From the NCBI RefSeq assembly GCF_010183535.1, contig NC_071328.1:7316001-7380000 (forward strand): a stretch of DNA of 64,000 nt. Reading direction: 5' to 3'. The notes under the pieces were generated by a model, which had not been told where the DNA came from, made no database searches, and saw nothing but the letters and a program-made list of their open reading frames with translations. The translations under genes were made by a program, and so were the position numbers. Source of the stretch: Caenorhabditis remanei (lineage: Eukaryota > Nematoda > Chromadorea > Rhabditida > Rhabditidae). Positions 9,314 through 21,205 of this stretch are shown here, in pieces. Each line of letters starts with the position of its first letter. Position 1 is the stretch's first letter.

Positions 9314-10340
9314 GTCAGTTGACCTATCAAATGTTCAGCTTTACTCATTTTTCAGTTTATTTTACATTTGTTATTGGTTCTCTGTCTTGTCTTCTTTGTG
9401 TCGTTCCTTTTTTTCCTTCTATTGTCTAATTCTGACTCCTCAAACGTTGTCTCGTTCTATTTCTTTTCCTCCCCTACATGTGAATTCCTTGTGAAATAGG
9501 AGAAGAACACACAAAACCTCCCGAAAAAACTCATTATGGCTGTTCTTTGGATTGTTAGACCATTTTATTCGTCTGAGATGACCGTTATCATTCAGTTCTT
9601 CAACATTTTTATGATTATCTGTGTGTTACGTATTAGCAATAGTGTCTTTAAAATAATGATGAAACTTCTATTTTTGCGAATAGAAAGACTATTTGGAAAA
9701 TAGCCATTTCTTTTTTATTGAGTTCTTCTGGAAGCATGCTAAAATTCGTAAAACTCGCAATCAATTCTAAATTTTTCGATGTTCCCACAATGACTTCATT
9801 TTTGCATTTGATCTATTCTATCAAAGATTTCTTGATCGTCCAGATACCTCCTCTCACCATCTAATCTTTTGACTGGTATCATCTTGCATCATTTTTGTTC
9901 CCCCTAATTCATAATATTCATTACAACACAAAGACAACTTGTCTTGTTTCAAGATACAATCTTGAAGATGTCTACGTGACTATTCTAACAATCGTTTTTT
10001 CTCCCCAAAAACGCGTATGATAATATCTGCCCTCTTCTCTCTGCAACTCCTCCCACTTTTTTCTTGTCGACCACCATCTTGTTCATTTTTATCGTTGTCA
10101 TGCATGGTCAGTACGGTTGTACCTTGTCTTCTCTTCCTTTCTTATCGATATTTTATTTATGTTTCTCCTTTTTCTTTCGTGCACCTCTGTTAGGCTTTTT
10201 ATAATACTAAATCGAGATTCTGAATCAAAATCTGAAATAGTTTTGTTGGTAACTTTTCAAATAAATACGCTGTCTATTTTAAAATTATTGTTCTTTATCC
10301 TTTTACTTTTCAGTTGAATCACTCCTACTAACTCCAAAAA
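9314..10340 (+). promoter_or_regulatory. Upstream region of the psat gene
   Basis: Pyrimidine-rich, AT-rich DNA with no supported exon. A strong splice acceptor (ACTTTTCAG) ends at about 10313, 28 bases before the ATG at 10341. It is most likely a trans-splice or 5'UTR acceptor. Confidence 0.45.
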
Positions 10341-12160
10341 ATGGCTCTCGAGGGACGGAAGATCAATTTTGCCGCTGGACCGGCGAAGCTTCCCGAAGAA
10401 GTTCTATTAAAAATGCAAGAGGAGCAACTGAATTTCAATAATCTCGGTGTCAGTGTCATTGGTACGTTTTCTACAAAACGGTCCGATTTACACTATTTTT
10501 TTTCAGAAATGTCGCATAGATCGAAGGAATTCGGAGTTTTACTGAACGAGACAATCAGTTTGATCCGAGAACTCATGTAAGTGCCGTTTCTAATGTTCTA
10601 TCGAAGCGGAGTTATTAATTCCCTGACGAATCAAACTGACATCATTTAATATTTTAACATGATCTATATCGAATTTGCAGGAACGTGCCCGACAACTTCG
10701 AAATTCTCTTCATGCAAGGCGGTGGAACCGGCCAATTTGCCGCTATTCCACTCAATCTTAAGGTTCGTTTACGCAGTGTGATCTATGTCATTCTATGACA
10801 TGAAACATGTTTTTGATAAGAAAAGAAATAAGAAAATTCTAATTTTTCACTGAGAATTGCCACAGTTTGTGAAAGAACTTTGGAAAAGAAAGAAAAAAAG
10901 CTCTGGTTTGTTTTCGCGGAGAAGCAGCATACGTATCCGTTTGAATGCTTTTCCAGAGAATCAGTTGTGATCTCAGACAGTCGACCACGTGTTTTTTATA
11001 GTTCAAACCTCAAAAGTCATTCCTTTTACTCGTTCATCACATGGAAAAAGTCACACAAAAAACTGATACACATTCGCTGAATTAAACATTTCGAAATTTT
11101 AGATCTTTTCTTCCTTTGGTTTTAGACTTTAAAAAAGAAAACTTGAGGTACTACATCATTTTTACGCTCTATTAATAGAAATTTGTGCATCTCACTGCAA
11201 TTTTGACAATTCAATTTTACAGGGCAGCCACGACCACGCTGATTACATTGTAACTGGAGCCTGGTCCTCAAAAGCAGCTGATGAAGCTCAAAAGTATATT
11301 AAAGTGAAGAAAGTCTTCCAACCATCAAAGCCATATGTGACAGTACCAGATCAAGAGAAATGGGTACATGATGAGAAAGCTGCATATTTGTATTACTGTG
11401 CAAACGAGACTGTACACGGAATCGAATTCACACCGACTGCACCAGAATCTCATAATGTTCCACTTGTTGCTGATGTCTCATCGAACTTCATGGCTCGTCC
11501 ATTCGATTTTAAGGATGTGAGAACAAACATTATTGAAACAATCATAATATCTTATTTTTCAGCACGGCGTTGTATTCGGTGGAGCTCAAAAGAATCTTGG
11601 TGCTGCTGGTCTCACAATTGTGATTGTTCGAAAAGACTTGATCGGAAAAGAACAAGGAATCACTCCATCGGTGTTCAGTTATAAAGAAATGATTGCTAAC
11701 AACAGCTTGTATAATACACCGCCTACTGGAGGGTAAGAAAAGTTTATATTTCAAAATGGGATATAGATAAATTGTGATTTCCAGAATCTACACTACTAAT
11801 CTTGTCTTGAAATGGATTAAAGCTAAAGGAGGACTTCAAGCAATTTACGAATTGAATCTCAAAAAATCTGGATTGATCTATGGAATCATTGACAATTCCA
11901 ATGGATTCTATCATTGTGCAGTTGATAAGAGATACCGTAGTATCATGAATGTGTGCTTCCGAATCGGTGGACCATCTGGAAATGATGAATTGGAGGAGAA
12001 ATTCTTGAAAGGAGCCATTGAAAGAAACATGATCAGTTTGAAAGGACATCGATCAGTCGGTGGAATTCGTGCTTCACTTTATAATGCCATCACATTAGAA
12101 GAGACTCAAGTTCTTGCCACGTGGATGAATGAATTCGAGAAACAACACAACACTAATTAA
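10341..12160 (+). CDS. psat-1: Phosphoserine aminotransferase
   Basis: PLP enzyme that converts 3-phosphohydroxypyruvate and glutamate to phosphoserine and 2-oxoglutarate, the second step of serine synthesis; cytosolic. Six exons: 10341-10461, 10507-10576, 10681-10762, 11223-11516, 11563-11732 and 11785-12160. Phases agree throughout and give 370 residues, the same as I recall for the human enzyme. Visible family features: NFAAGPAKLPEEVL at the N-terminus, GVSVIEMSHRS, FMQGGGTGQFAAIPLNL, ADVSSNFMARPFD, the PLP-lysine motif FGGAQKNLGAAG, and the C-terminal GHRSVGGIRASLYNA. The ATG sits just after a splice acceptor. The third intron (about 460 bp) is the only long one. AATAAA at 12388-12393 is the likely poly(A) signal. 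The gene is convergent with hexokinase. Confidence 0.95.
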
Positions 12161-12972
12161 TTAATTTTTATGCCCTTCGACAAGTTCTCAGAGATAACAT
12201 TACTACTCCAACATTACTTTTCTAATTTCTCTTTAGGTTTCTCTGAAAGTCATCTAATTAAAAATTCCTGTTTGTGATATTTTCTCTTTGTCTGTAATAC
12301 CTGATTTTTTAGGTTTCATCTGTACTATTTTCATGTTTTAATGTGCCTTCTGTGATACACTTGATGTGTTTGCCTTTTTCCCAATTGAATAAAAAAATTT
12401 CATCAAAAATTTCTAAAAAAGTGCCAGTACTCCTAGCATCAGTAGAAAATTCAAATGAAACTGCGACTAGTGCGTTTTAACAATATCATTGTTTTCCTGA
12501 TTTGAAATCTTCGATCTGTTCCCGATGTCGAGACTTATCCGAAAACTGGGTTGTCTCTATATGAGTCAATAAAAACTTCGAAGACAAAACGTATTTTATA
12601 CACAAATTTTGATGCATTTTCTAGGGATTCAGTGAAATTAAGAGAAACGGGGGATGGGGGTAATATACAAAAAATCACAAAGAAACACTACGTTTCGGAA
12701 AATAAATAACTTAAAATAGAATTGATCCATTGTGGATTCGTCTTTCTGGGGTTAGAATTGGGTTAGTAGGTGAAGGGGTGCTGTAAATCAAAGTTATGCC
12801 TAAAAAGAGAGAATTTTCAGTTAAAAAATAATCTGGGGATCCCGTATCAAAATCTATTGGAAACAATGGGTGGGTGCAGCAGTTTCAAGAGGAAATGGTT
12901 GGGGACTAAAGCTCGTTGGAAGAAGGGTATGAAAGTGACAAAAATACAACAAAAAAGAGCAAAGTGGAGAAA
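12161..12972. other. Shared 3' region of convergent psat (+) and hexokinase (-)
   Basis: Contains the psat poly(A) signal AATAAA at 12388-12393 and the hexokinase 3'UTR. A short plus frame at 12770-12976 overlaps the end of hexokinase on the other strand and looks like chance. Confidence 0.5.
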
Positions 12973-14931
12973 TTAGTTTGATGAAGAGGAAGAAGAAGAA
13001 AGTGCAGCAAGTTTTTCTTCTTTGAGACGAGTAGCGACGGCAGCGACAAGAGCTGCTCCACGTCCTGATCCATCTTCCGACAGCATCAGTTTGTACTGAA
13101 TAACAGACAAATTAGAGAGAACGCTCCAAGATATGAATCAATTCAACTCTTACCTCAATATCACCAACAATCAATTCTGCAATTTTAGCATCCAAGAGGG
13201 TGGGGTATGTTGGATGGAATCGATATACAGATCCATCAACTCCAACTGTCACATGCTTCTTATTTATCCGATTGAGGAGCATGGCGATTCCGGCGGCAGT
13301 GAGATGAGCAGCACGTGTTGAGATCAGACTGCAGACATATGCCACGTTGGCACAATCATTTGCAGTGATCATTTCAACACCAATATCTTCGAGAATTTGG
13401 TATGTCTTCTGGAAGGTACGATCGTCATCTTCCAAGAGATCACTGTCGATTTCAGAGACGAATTTCGTTGGGAAACAATGAGGAATTGAGATAGCATCAG
13501 AGTGTCCTCCGAAAAGAAGTCCTTGTTTAGCAAGATCTTCGAGAACAACCCGAGCACATTCTCCCATATACATTCCAGAAATCATTTTTTCGTAAAGATG
13601 CTGTCCTGGATTGATACTCTCTCTATCCACAGCATCATCCCATTTTGTTCTCAAGAAATCCATCGTTCCATCGTCTCCGAATGCGCCCCATTCTGTGTTG
13701 ATAATCATCTCTTCTGGAGTCACACCATGCTCATCGACGTATCCAGCCAACTTTGGAATTCTGTCGAGACGTTCCATATAGCATGCATTGGTTCCAGTTC
13801 CGACAATAACTCCAATTTGACAAGTATTCTCTTGGAATGCACATGCCATAAGAGTTCCAACTGTATCATTGAGAAGGGCGACAACGTCAATGTCAATATC
13901 CTTGCGTCTATGACAAGCATCACGGAGCATCGTGACGACATCAGCTCCTTCAACACCAGACGCTTTGAATCCCTTAGTCCAGGTAACCAGTTTCCCTCTG
14001 AAAATAAAAAAAGTTTTGAGAAAATCAGGAATTAAAGAAAAATCGTATTCCTATCGATTTCCTATTCAATCCACTTACTTGGTCAAACCATCCTGTTCAC
14101 ATGGGAACGAGAAAGTGAATCCGAGTGGGAGCTTCGGAGCATCCTTCAAGTTGTTCTCCTCCATGAATTTAGCCATACAATCGGCAATATGATCGAAGAG
14201 CTAAACATTTGGAATGAGTACCGATTTTCTAAACTTGGATTACTTACCGCTTCACCGGTACCTCTCATGATACTTTCTGGAACACGGAAGATTTTTCCAG
14301 TCATTTTTGTTTCCTTTCCCTCCAGTTTAATGTGAAGAACGCGAAAATTTGTACCGCCAAGATCCAGTGCTAGAAAATCGCCTTTCTGCAATATAAGAAT
14401 TTAGATTAGAATTAGGAAAAAGGAAAACAGTTTGAAGACTCAAGTTTTTAATTAAAAAAACAGTTTACGGAAGGCCTTTTTGTCTTTAGCCTCCACTAAT
14501 TCAGTACTAACCTCAGTTCCATTGGGAACAGCATCGACGTATGTCGGCAACATTTTGACGGCCACATTTTTCTTGGAAGCTGAAACTAGAGATTTATTTT
14601 TAAAATTTGCAGATGCTTTTCTTACCAGAAAGTCCTTGCTCCATACTCTTCTCCATCAACGTCATAATCCGGCGGAGCTGTTGATCGCTGAGAACTAGCC
14701 GTTCACATGATTCTTGGATCTGGAAAACAAAATAATGAAGAAATGATTAAGAAAGCATATCAGTGTTGTTGAATCAATTTTCAGAGCTCTATATTAATAT
14801 TTTCCCTTTTAATTTACCAAGTCTCTGGGTCTGGAAACAACAAGTGGTGGTGGTCTCTGCTTTTTGATGCGCGCATCAGTGGCGATTCCGTTTTGAGTGT
14901 CGATTAGTGGGTGGCACACGATAGATGACAT
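12973..14931 (-). CDS. hxk-1: Hexokinase (single-domain form)
   Basis: Phosphorylates glucose at entry to glycolysis; cytosolic or mitochondrial-surface. Seven exons: 14931-14818, 14719-14626, 14579-14512, 14385-14248, 14200-14079, 13997-13154 and 13095-12973, all phase-consistent, giving 500 residues as for one hexokinase domain. Motifs: [11 protein letters not shown] (ATP phosphate 1), [13 protein letters not shown] (family signature), [49 protein letters not shown] and [15 protein letters not shown] (adenosine site). The C-terminus is a serine run. There is no second hexokinase half. A splice acceptor (TATTTTAG) ends at 14941, and the nine bases before this ATG stay open in frame, so upstream exons at 20900-21205 could be joined to give a longer N-terminus. 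The symbol follows the C. elegans neighbour of rpoa-2, from memory. Confidence 0.93.
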
Positions 14932-15422
14932 ATTTTTAGGCTAAAATACATAAAGGTAAGAACAGATTAAACATGTTATTTATGAAGAGAGATCGTGAGA
15001 GCGGAATGAAGAAAATGGAAAGAGAATGGTTGAACATAAAGCTTTGGAACTATATTTATGTAATGAGAATGGAGGAGTAACTAGTTTTTATTGTTATTTT
15101 TCGGTTATTACAAAAATGCCTCAAAATGTGTCAAAGCCGTCAGGAAGTGATTGATTGCAAGAGAACAAAGAAAATAAAAAAAACCAGCTACCGTACCTAT
15201 TTTTCTTCGCTGTAAGACTCATGGCTTGCCTGCGGAAACGTTCCTTTAAATGAAAACTATTTTCTCCGCCTCTCCGGAATTCTTTGCACCGATGTTAAGC
15301 TTTGAACGTGATCAAGTACAAATAATTTCTCAGATGCAATGAATTTAAAAAACTCAAATATTTGCACATGTTCGTTTGCAAATGTTATAAAACAGAGAAT
15401 AGGTATCAGTATCAGTAGCAAA

Positions 15423-15603
15423 GTATTATGAATTCATTTTTATCTGTGCATGGGAAGACCGCGCCGCACTCGCGCGGCGGCCACGCCCATTTCTTGCGGC
15501 AGTGTTCAAAAATGGAACGCAGCGTTAAAATGGGAGTGGGCGTGGCCGCCGCGCGAGTGCGGCGCGGTCTTCCCATGCACAGATAAAATTGAATTCATAA
15601 TAC
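15423..15603. repeat. GC-rich perfect-looking palindrome
   Basis: Arms of about 65 bp (15423-15488 and 15537-15603) run inward from GTATTATGAATTC through TGTGCATGGGAAGACC into a GC-rich core with CGCGCGGCGGCC, with a short loop. It would fold into a very stable hairpin. It may be a foldback element; I cannot define a clean target duplication. Confidence 0.8.
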
Positions 15604-17264
15604 AGTCAATTCGTCGGGAAGAAGAGAATAGAGAGAATCAAGATGTCGTCTACTGATAAGAATGAATGAATGAATACAAAGAAATAACGAAGGCGGCGAG
15701 CCCTTTTATACAGGAGAAATTGATGTACCGGCCGTTTTTTATTGAATTTTTATTTTCTAGGTGGTCTGATTTATAGGAAGTATTCTAAAAATGCAGAGAA
15801 AAAAAGAAGAGAACATCAATGAATAACTATCAAAGCAAGAGGAAAAGTGGGCGGAGCCAGAAGCAGAGGGAAGGAGGAGGAGGCGACATCAAAGAATCGA
15901 GAGATCATCAGCACACGTGGCGAAGGAAACAGGAAAAGCAAGAAAAAATAGAGAGAGGAGAAAATATATGTAGATCAAAATTAAATTCTGCAGGTTTGAC
16001 TCACCAAACTCCTGATTTCTGCAATTTTACAGTTTCCTCTCATCCTTTTCCCTAGTTTCTATCAAGAAGTCACGTTTTAAAAATTGAATTTTCTTAATAT
16101 ATTGTTTTTCAATTTCAAATATTGAGGTTTTCTAATCTAGGATGAAAAGTTATGAAACAGCGGAAAAAAATCATCTAGAATTAATGAAAGCTGTTAGTTT
16201 CGGTCAAAAATATCCGGGAAGTGTGAAGTATGCGAACATGGATACGTGAAAGATAATTTACTGAAATTACTGATAAAAGAGCATTATAATTGACACTGTC
16301 TCCCGTTTTTCAACGAAAACGGACCCTAGCATGCCTGAAAATACTTAAAAATTGACCAAATTAACAGTCACATGTAGCATCGAAAAAAACTTAAAACTGT
16401 GCCCTTTCTCAATTAATTCCGCTTTAAAAATCATCGTCTCCCCTCCCAAAATTTCCTCCAAATCTATACACATTTATGATGATTGTGTGTTCTTATCACG
16501 TCATCATATCTCTCTTCAGAAGAGAATTCAGACGACGAGACACTGGAAAACGTGACACTTCATATTGGGGAAAACGCGACTGTATATTATGAGAAAGTGA
16601 CGTTATCTTATATTGTGTAGTGTACATTGTTCGATGACTAGCCAGTTGAAGACACTGACTAAGACACCGATTCCCTCGAAGAAAGAGGCCAAAACAAGCA
16701 TAATTGGCTGAAGAAGAGGAAGATAAAATGACTGCATTCCTAGGAACATATGAGAGAGAAAAAACAAAGAACAAAGTATATTTTATTTAATCAGAAGCTT
16801 TTTTCCATTTGGATCTCATCAAAAATCAAATATTGACAGTTGAAAAACCACGAATCTATCATCGAAGAAAATGGGTAAACCGAAACAAAGAACCCATTTC
16901 TCTAGGAGCAAAAATCATTGGAGAGCACAAAATGAGAGGGCAAAATGTTTATGGTTTTTCGATTGGACACACTCTGATTCTGCAACCGAATGGTGCCAGG
17001 TGGAGGAGATGAGAGTAATCCGATACGGAGCACAGTTTGAGTGGGAAAGCATCATAGAAACAAGAGAGTTGGAACAAAAACCAGCTTCCGGAGTGAATTT
17101 GGAGAAGATGCCACGTGGCAACTTTCAGTGGGTATCCGGATATCCAGACAAACAGACAGATCTACAGTAATCGCTCCAATACGGACTGCCCACGATTGCA
17201 ATCCTTGTCTTACTGTCTTTGAATATCATCATAAAGTCAGAATATCAAAGATCAAGATCCTGAT

Positions 17265-17465
17265 CAGTGTTGTTGGGAATTCCGACTTCCGACTTCCGAC
17301 TTCCGACTTCCGGGCGTTTTTTCACTTCCGACTTCCGACTTCCGACTTCCGGATAAGAAATTTCACTTCCGACTTCCGACTTCCGACTTCCTGATAAGAA
17401 AAATCACTTCCAACGTCCGACTTCCGACTTCCGGATAAGAAAATTTTCACTTCCCAACATCTCTG
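17265..17465. mobile_element. hAT-like MITE filled with a CTTCCGA minisatellite
   Basis: The left end CAGTGTTGTTGGGAA mirrors the right end TTCCCAACATCTCTG. A perfect 8-bp duplication ATCCTGAT flanks it at 17257-17264 and 17466-17473. The interior is almost wholly tandem copies of the heptamer CTTCCGA in four blocks, separated by short spacers of the form GGATAAGAAAATTTCA. Confidence 0.85.
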
Positions 17466-17671
17466 ATCCTGATGGAAACATCAATCAGTGAGAGATAAAG
17501 TTGGCATTTTGCCAGTTTCCATTGTCTTGTCATCTCTGAAAAAGAAGACAAAGGAGCATTTTCTCTTTCTTTTTGTCTAGTTGACATACATCAGACATCT
17601 CTGATAAGAAAAAGAATTCATTCAGTCTTTGTTATCTTCTCTTATCATCCGAAGGGGATTCCCCAGAATGG

Positions 17672-17911
17672 TCAGTTCTTTCTGTATACATATTCTGATA
17701 ACTCTTTTTTATTTCCTGAATCGAATAGAGCATGATAACAAACTTCGTTGACAAAGAAGAGCCAGAATATGGTCTGATTCTTGAGCATTTCTGAAAACAA
17801 AAGACACAGAGAGAGTCTTGTTTTCGAATTCCTTTTCTAAAATCATACCATACAGAATTTGCTCATCGAGATAAAAGAATCGTTCGAGATTTTTCAGACT
17901 TTTTGCAGACT
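17672..17911 (-). CDS. Possible orphan 3' exon pair, unknown protein
   Basis: Two minus-strand exons, 17911-17849 and 17790-17672, flank a 58-bp intron with GTATGA and TTGTTTTCAG. Joined they read SAKSLKNLERFFYLDEQILY, then a Glu codon made across the splice, MLKNQTIFWLFF and a stop after EYVYRKN. The intron is typical for the genus and the phases fit, but no upstream exon ending in the required phase was found and I recognise no family. It could be the tail of an unknown gene, a pseudogene fragment, or chance. Confidence 0.25.
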
Positions 17912-18750
17912 CTGCAAACCGAATCGACACAATAAACACTCACAGAACAATCATAAAAAGTGTCGGATTGCAGTGTTATAAACAACATTTTCCTTTTTTC
18001 GAAAAAAAATAGCGAAAAGAGAAAAAAGACGAAAATAGTTTGAGGTTGACGAGAGTGGGTACTGTACCCGAGTGGGACATCTGGACCAAACTGAGACTGG
18101 AGAGAAATTTTTGATTCTTCTGATCCCAAGAATGTCCGAAATAACACAAAAAACATAAACTGGAAGTAGGATCCATTCATTGAGTTTTAATACCCTTCTG
18201 AAGATGTGTTCAGATACTGTAGTTTGTGGGAATGACTATGACTAGATATTCGAAGTGTTCTTTAGTAAAAAAACCATCAAATTAAAAATGATGGAGGGCA
18301 ATGGGTGTTTTGTGGTGATCGAATGAAAGTTGACTACAAAATATTTTGTGTACTCAAACGGAGAGAAGAAGACAGTTTCTCACAATTGTTGTGAATCGTT
18401 ATGATTTAAAATACAAAAAACACAAATTTCATGAATTTCTGATTATAAATCGACGGTCATATTTGTGCGGTAGAAGTCAGAAATGCGAAAATTTGTGTTC
18501 TGACTTTCTTCTTAAAATTAGAGAAAGTGCTCCATGTGAGTTCCGTCCGCGGTTTTCAATGAATTTACTGCATTTTCCAGGAAATTTTGGGATTTCTGCA
18601 GCTACAGTATTCGGAAGAGAAGTCAAAACACTCAAAACAGAGAGAAATGGCACAGAATTCCATAAAATATAAAAACCAGTCCAAGAAGTTGAAGGGTTAG
18701 TTATACGAAAAAATGACTTCAATTTCAAACAAAATTTGAAAAGAAACTAG

Positions 18751-18930
18751 CAGACTTGTCACAAATCGGGCGAGCCGGAGCTGAATTTTCTCTCGGTCCG
18801 TCCGGATTCAAAAACGGATACCTAAAAAATCTTTAAAAATTGTTTGAAATTTCAGAGTAAATGTTCTCAAATTACCATACATATTCAGGTTTTGATTGAA
18901 TTCTAAACTTTTAGTTGAAAACTAAACTTT
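18751..18930. mobile_element. Decayed fragment of the GC-rich hAT-like MITE
   Basis: Begins CAGACTTGTCA, as in the copy at 4556. It then keeps recognisable interior (CGGATTCAAAAA, CATACATATTCA, TTTTGATTGAATT), but the GC blocks are eroded and no right end is present. Confidence 0.6.
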
Positions 18931-19252
18931 TTCCGAAAAATCCACTAAAAATACGAAAAAGAAAAACATATAAAAATAGAGTGCTCTTTGATTCGTTCTA
19001 TTTTTATCTTATCAAAAATCGTACAAATTGGAAAAAAAGGAGATTTTAAAAGAACGCGATGTCTACAAGTGCAATATGAATGGGAAATGGAGGATAAGAT
19101 AAATGGAAGACATCTGTTCGGGGAAATGATTAAACGGTATGAAAGAATATAATTATAGAAGGAACTTTTGAAGTAGCTTTATCAGTTACTCAGTAGCAAA
19201 TTGGTACAGTTGAGATTGGTTAGAACGGAAGGAAGTTGACATTTTCATGGTT

Positions 19253-19866
19253 GGCCCATAATCCAAGGGTACATCGAAAAAGGGTACATCGTGATCATAG
19301 GGTACATTTAATCGAAGGGTACAGTGAATCTTAGGGTACATCGAGGACCTATGAACATGGGGTACATCCATAGGGTTATCATAGGGTACATCGAGTCAAA
19401 ATTTTCATGAAATTTCAGAAGTCTCACAGTTTTCATCAAATTTTGAAAAAAAAAACTTTAAATACTTAGTTCGAGGAACATATTACTGATCTTTTGAGAA
19501 GGGTGATATACATATAAATTACTCTAATAACCATTTGCAAGATGATCATGTTGGAGTTTCTATAATTGATTCGAGCATTGTCTTCATTGCTAAATCTTAT
19601 TATGCCATCCCTCTGAGAACAGCAGTAATATGTTCCTCGAACTAAGTGTGTAAAGTTTTTTTTCAAAATTTGATGAAAACTCTGAGACTTCTGAAATTTC
19701 ATGAAAATTCTGACTCGATGTACCCTATGATAACCCTATGGATGTACCCCATGTTCATAGGTCCTAGATGTACCCTAAGATTCACTGTACCCTTCGATTA
19801 AATGTACCTTATGATCAAATTTTTCATAGATGTACCCTTTATCGATGTACCCTTGGATTATGGGCC
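19253..19866. mobile_element. 614-bp foldback element rich in GGGTACAT repeats, 9-bp target duplication
   Basis: Ends GGCCCATAATCCAAGGGTAC and the inverse, with arms of about 245 bp. A perfect 9-bp duplication TTCATGGTT flanks it at 19244-19252 and 19867-19875. Each arm carries about eight copies of a GGGTACAT-type unit separated by variable spacers. Nine-bp duplications suggest a Mutator-like origin. The unpaired middle (about 19500-19615) has no coding capacity. Confidence 0.82.
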
Positions 19867-20407
19867 TTCATGGTTAGTTCCGGCCGACCATTTCTCTGTT
19901 TTTGTTCTTTTATGCCTTTCAACAGAATCATAATTGCAAATTAGTCAACAAATAGATAGTTACTAGCAATATTCTTATGAATCATGGAGGTCAGATTATA
20001 TGGGTAAGTCATTTCAAACGACAAGAACAAATAACAGGATCTTTCCTATCTCTTCCTTTGAGTTCTTTTTCATTTTAAAGGCAAAATGGTTGTCTTATTT
20101 ATTTGTTTTTTCTTTCTTTCCTCAAAAGACATGATGGAATACAGTTGGAAAAAAGACAAAAAATGATGTCAGAAAACAACGTGGCGCCCAGGAGGACAAT
20201 CCATTTTCAAACAAAAGAATAAGTTGTGTTTGACATAATATTGTTTGCTTTCGACAGGCAAAAAAGATGCGCCTACGCTTTGCAGAAGTTCACGAACAAA
20301 GTCAGAACTACTTTCAAAACAATTTTCATCATGCCAGATACTCGAATTCAGGGAATCTCAGAAAAGAGAGTCATCTTGACAGTAAAATGGACAGTAAACT
20401 TAATACT

Positions 20408-20726
20408 GTGCCATGGTAATTCTGATTGTCGCACCCAGTAGTTTTTTTAATGAATCATGCAGATTAAAAGTAGAGCTCCATTTTTTTAGTGGACGACTTT
20501 TTTGTTTGATTACTCCCTAGCAAGCTACGTATCGACAAAGTAATTTCTCCCTCAAATCGACTGATTTCAGTGCAAGCAATTTTTGAGCTGTCGTCTTAAA
20601 ATGACTATAACTCTTTAGGGAATGACCGTACAAAGAAGTCGTCAACAACAAAAATGGAGCTCTACTTTTAATCTGCATGATTCATTAAAAAACTACTGGG
20701 TGTGACAATCAGAATTACCATGACAC
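20408..20726. mobile_element. Inverted-repeat element (MITE), about 320 bp
   Basis: The left arm from TGTGCCATGGTAATTCTGA and the right arm ending TCAGAATTACCATGACAC match inversely over roughly 90 bp, including GCAGATTAAAAGTAGAGCTCC. I could not fix the target duplication; a 3-bp ACT is present on both sides. It lies just downstream of the candidate hexokinase alternative exon. Confidence 0.7.
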
Positions 20727-20899
20727 ACTTTCAAAGTTGGTCAATTTCAACTGAAAACGGCCAAAGTTCGTATACTTTTGCACGGAACTGTAACTCGCTA
20801 CAGTATACATCAGGGATTTTTCAGGTACGATCAGCTTTCCCCAAAATCTCGCAATCACATTGCATTGCTCCAAACCCCAACAAAAAGAAAGAAACTAAC

Positions 20900-21205
20900 C
20901 ATTTGGTTATTGGAAACATCAATTGAATTCTGATAGCTCATTGATTTGAGCATTTCGAAGCGTGGACGACTACATTTTGCAGCTGATGACATTGAATCTC
21001 CTCCTGATTTATCAATGGGATAGACTGATACTGAGTGCACTTTTTGGAGACAAATTGGGTTGTCTTTCTTTCTGTAAAATATAGCATTTCAAGAATAAGA
21101 TTTTCAAATGAAAGAGTCGTTTATACGAACGGATGGACAGACATACCTGCAGCAAGGGTAATCTTCACAACACTTCATAAACATGTTCACTAGAAATCTA
21201 TTCAT
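20900..21205 (-). CDS. Candidate alternative 5' exons of hexokinase (N-terminal extension)
   Basis: Two minus-strand exons, 21205-21147 and 21071-20900, around a 75-bp intron (GTATGT to TTTTACAG). From ATG at 21205 they read MNRFLVNMFMKCCEDYPCC, then a Cys/Ser/Lys-rich segment including CLQKVHSVSVYPIDKSGG, and stop in phase 0 at a good donor (ATG then GTTAGT). An in-frame TAA just upstream supports the start. The hexokinase exon with acceptor at 14941 is open in phase 0 (Pro-Lys-Asn before its Met), so joining would give a protein of about 580 residues with a clustered-cysteine N-terminus that could be palmitoylated. That link is inference across 6 kb; the exons could instead belong to a separate small gene. 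Confidence 0.5.

Larger units (their letters stand above)
14941..20899. other. Repeat-rich upstream region or long first intron of hexokinase
   Basis: About 6 kb with five recognisable repeats (15423-15603, 17265-17465, 18751-18930, 19253-19866, 20408-20726) and one possible exon pair (17672-17911). If the exons at 20900-21205 are used, all of this is an intron of the long hexokinase isoform. I see no other convincing coding sequence. Confidence 0.5.

Noticed and set aside
17280..17440. CRISPR-like array
   Set aside because: The repeats are a 7-bp tandem unit without unique spacers, inside a eukaryotic MITE.
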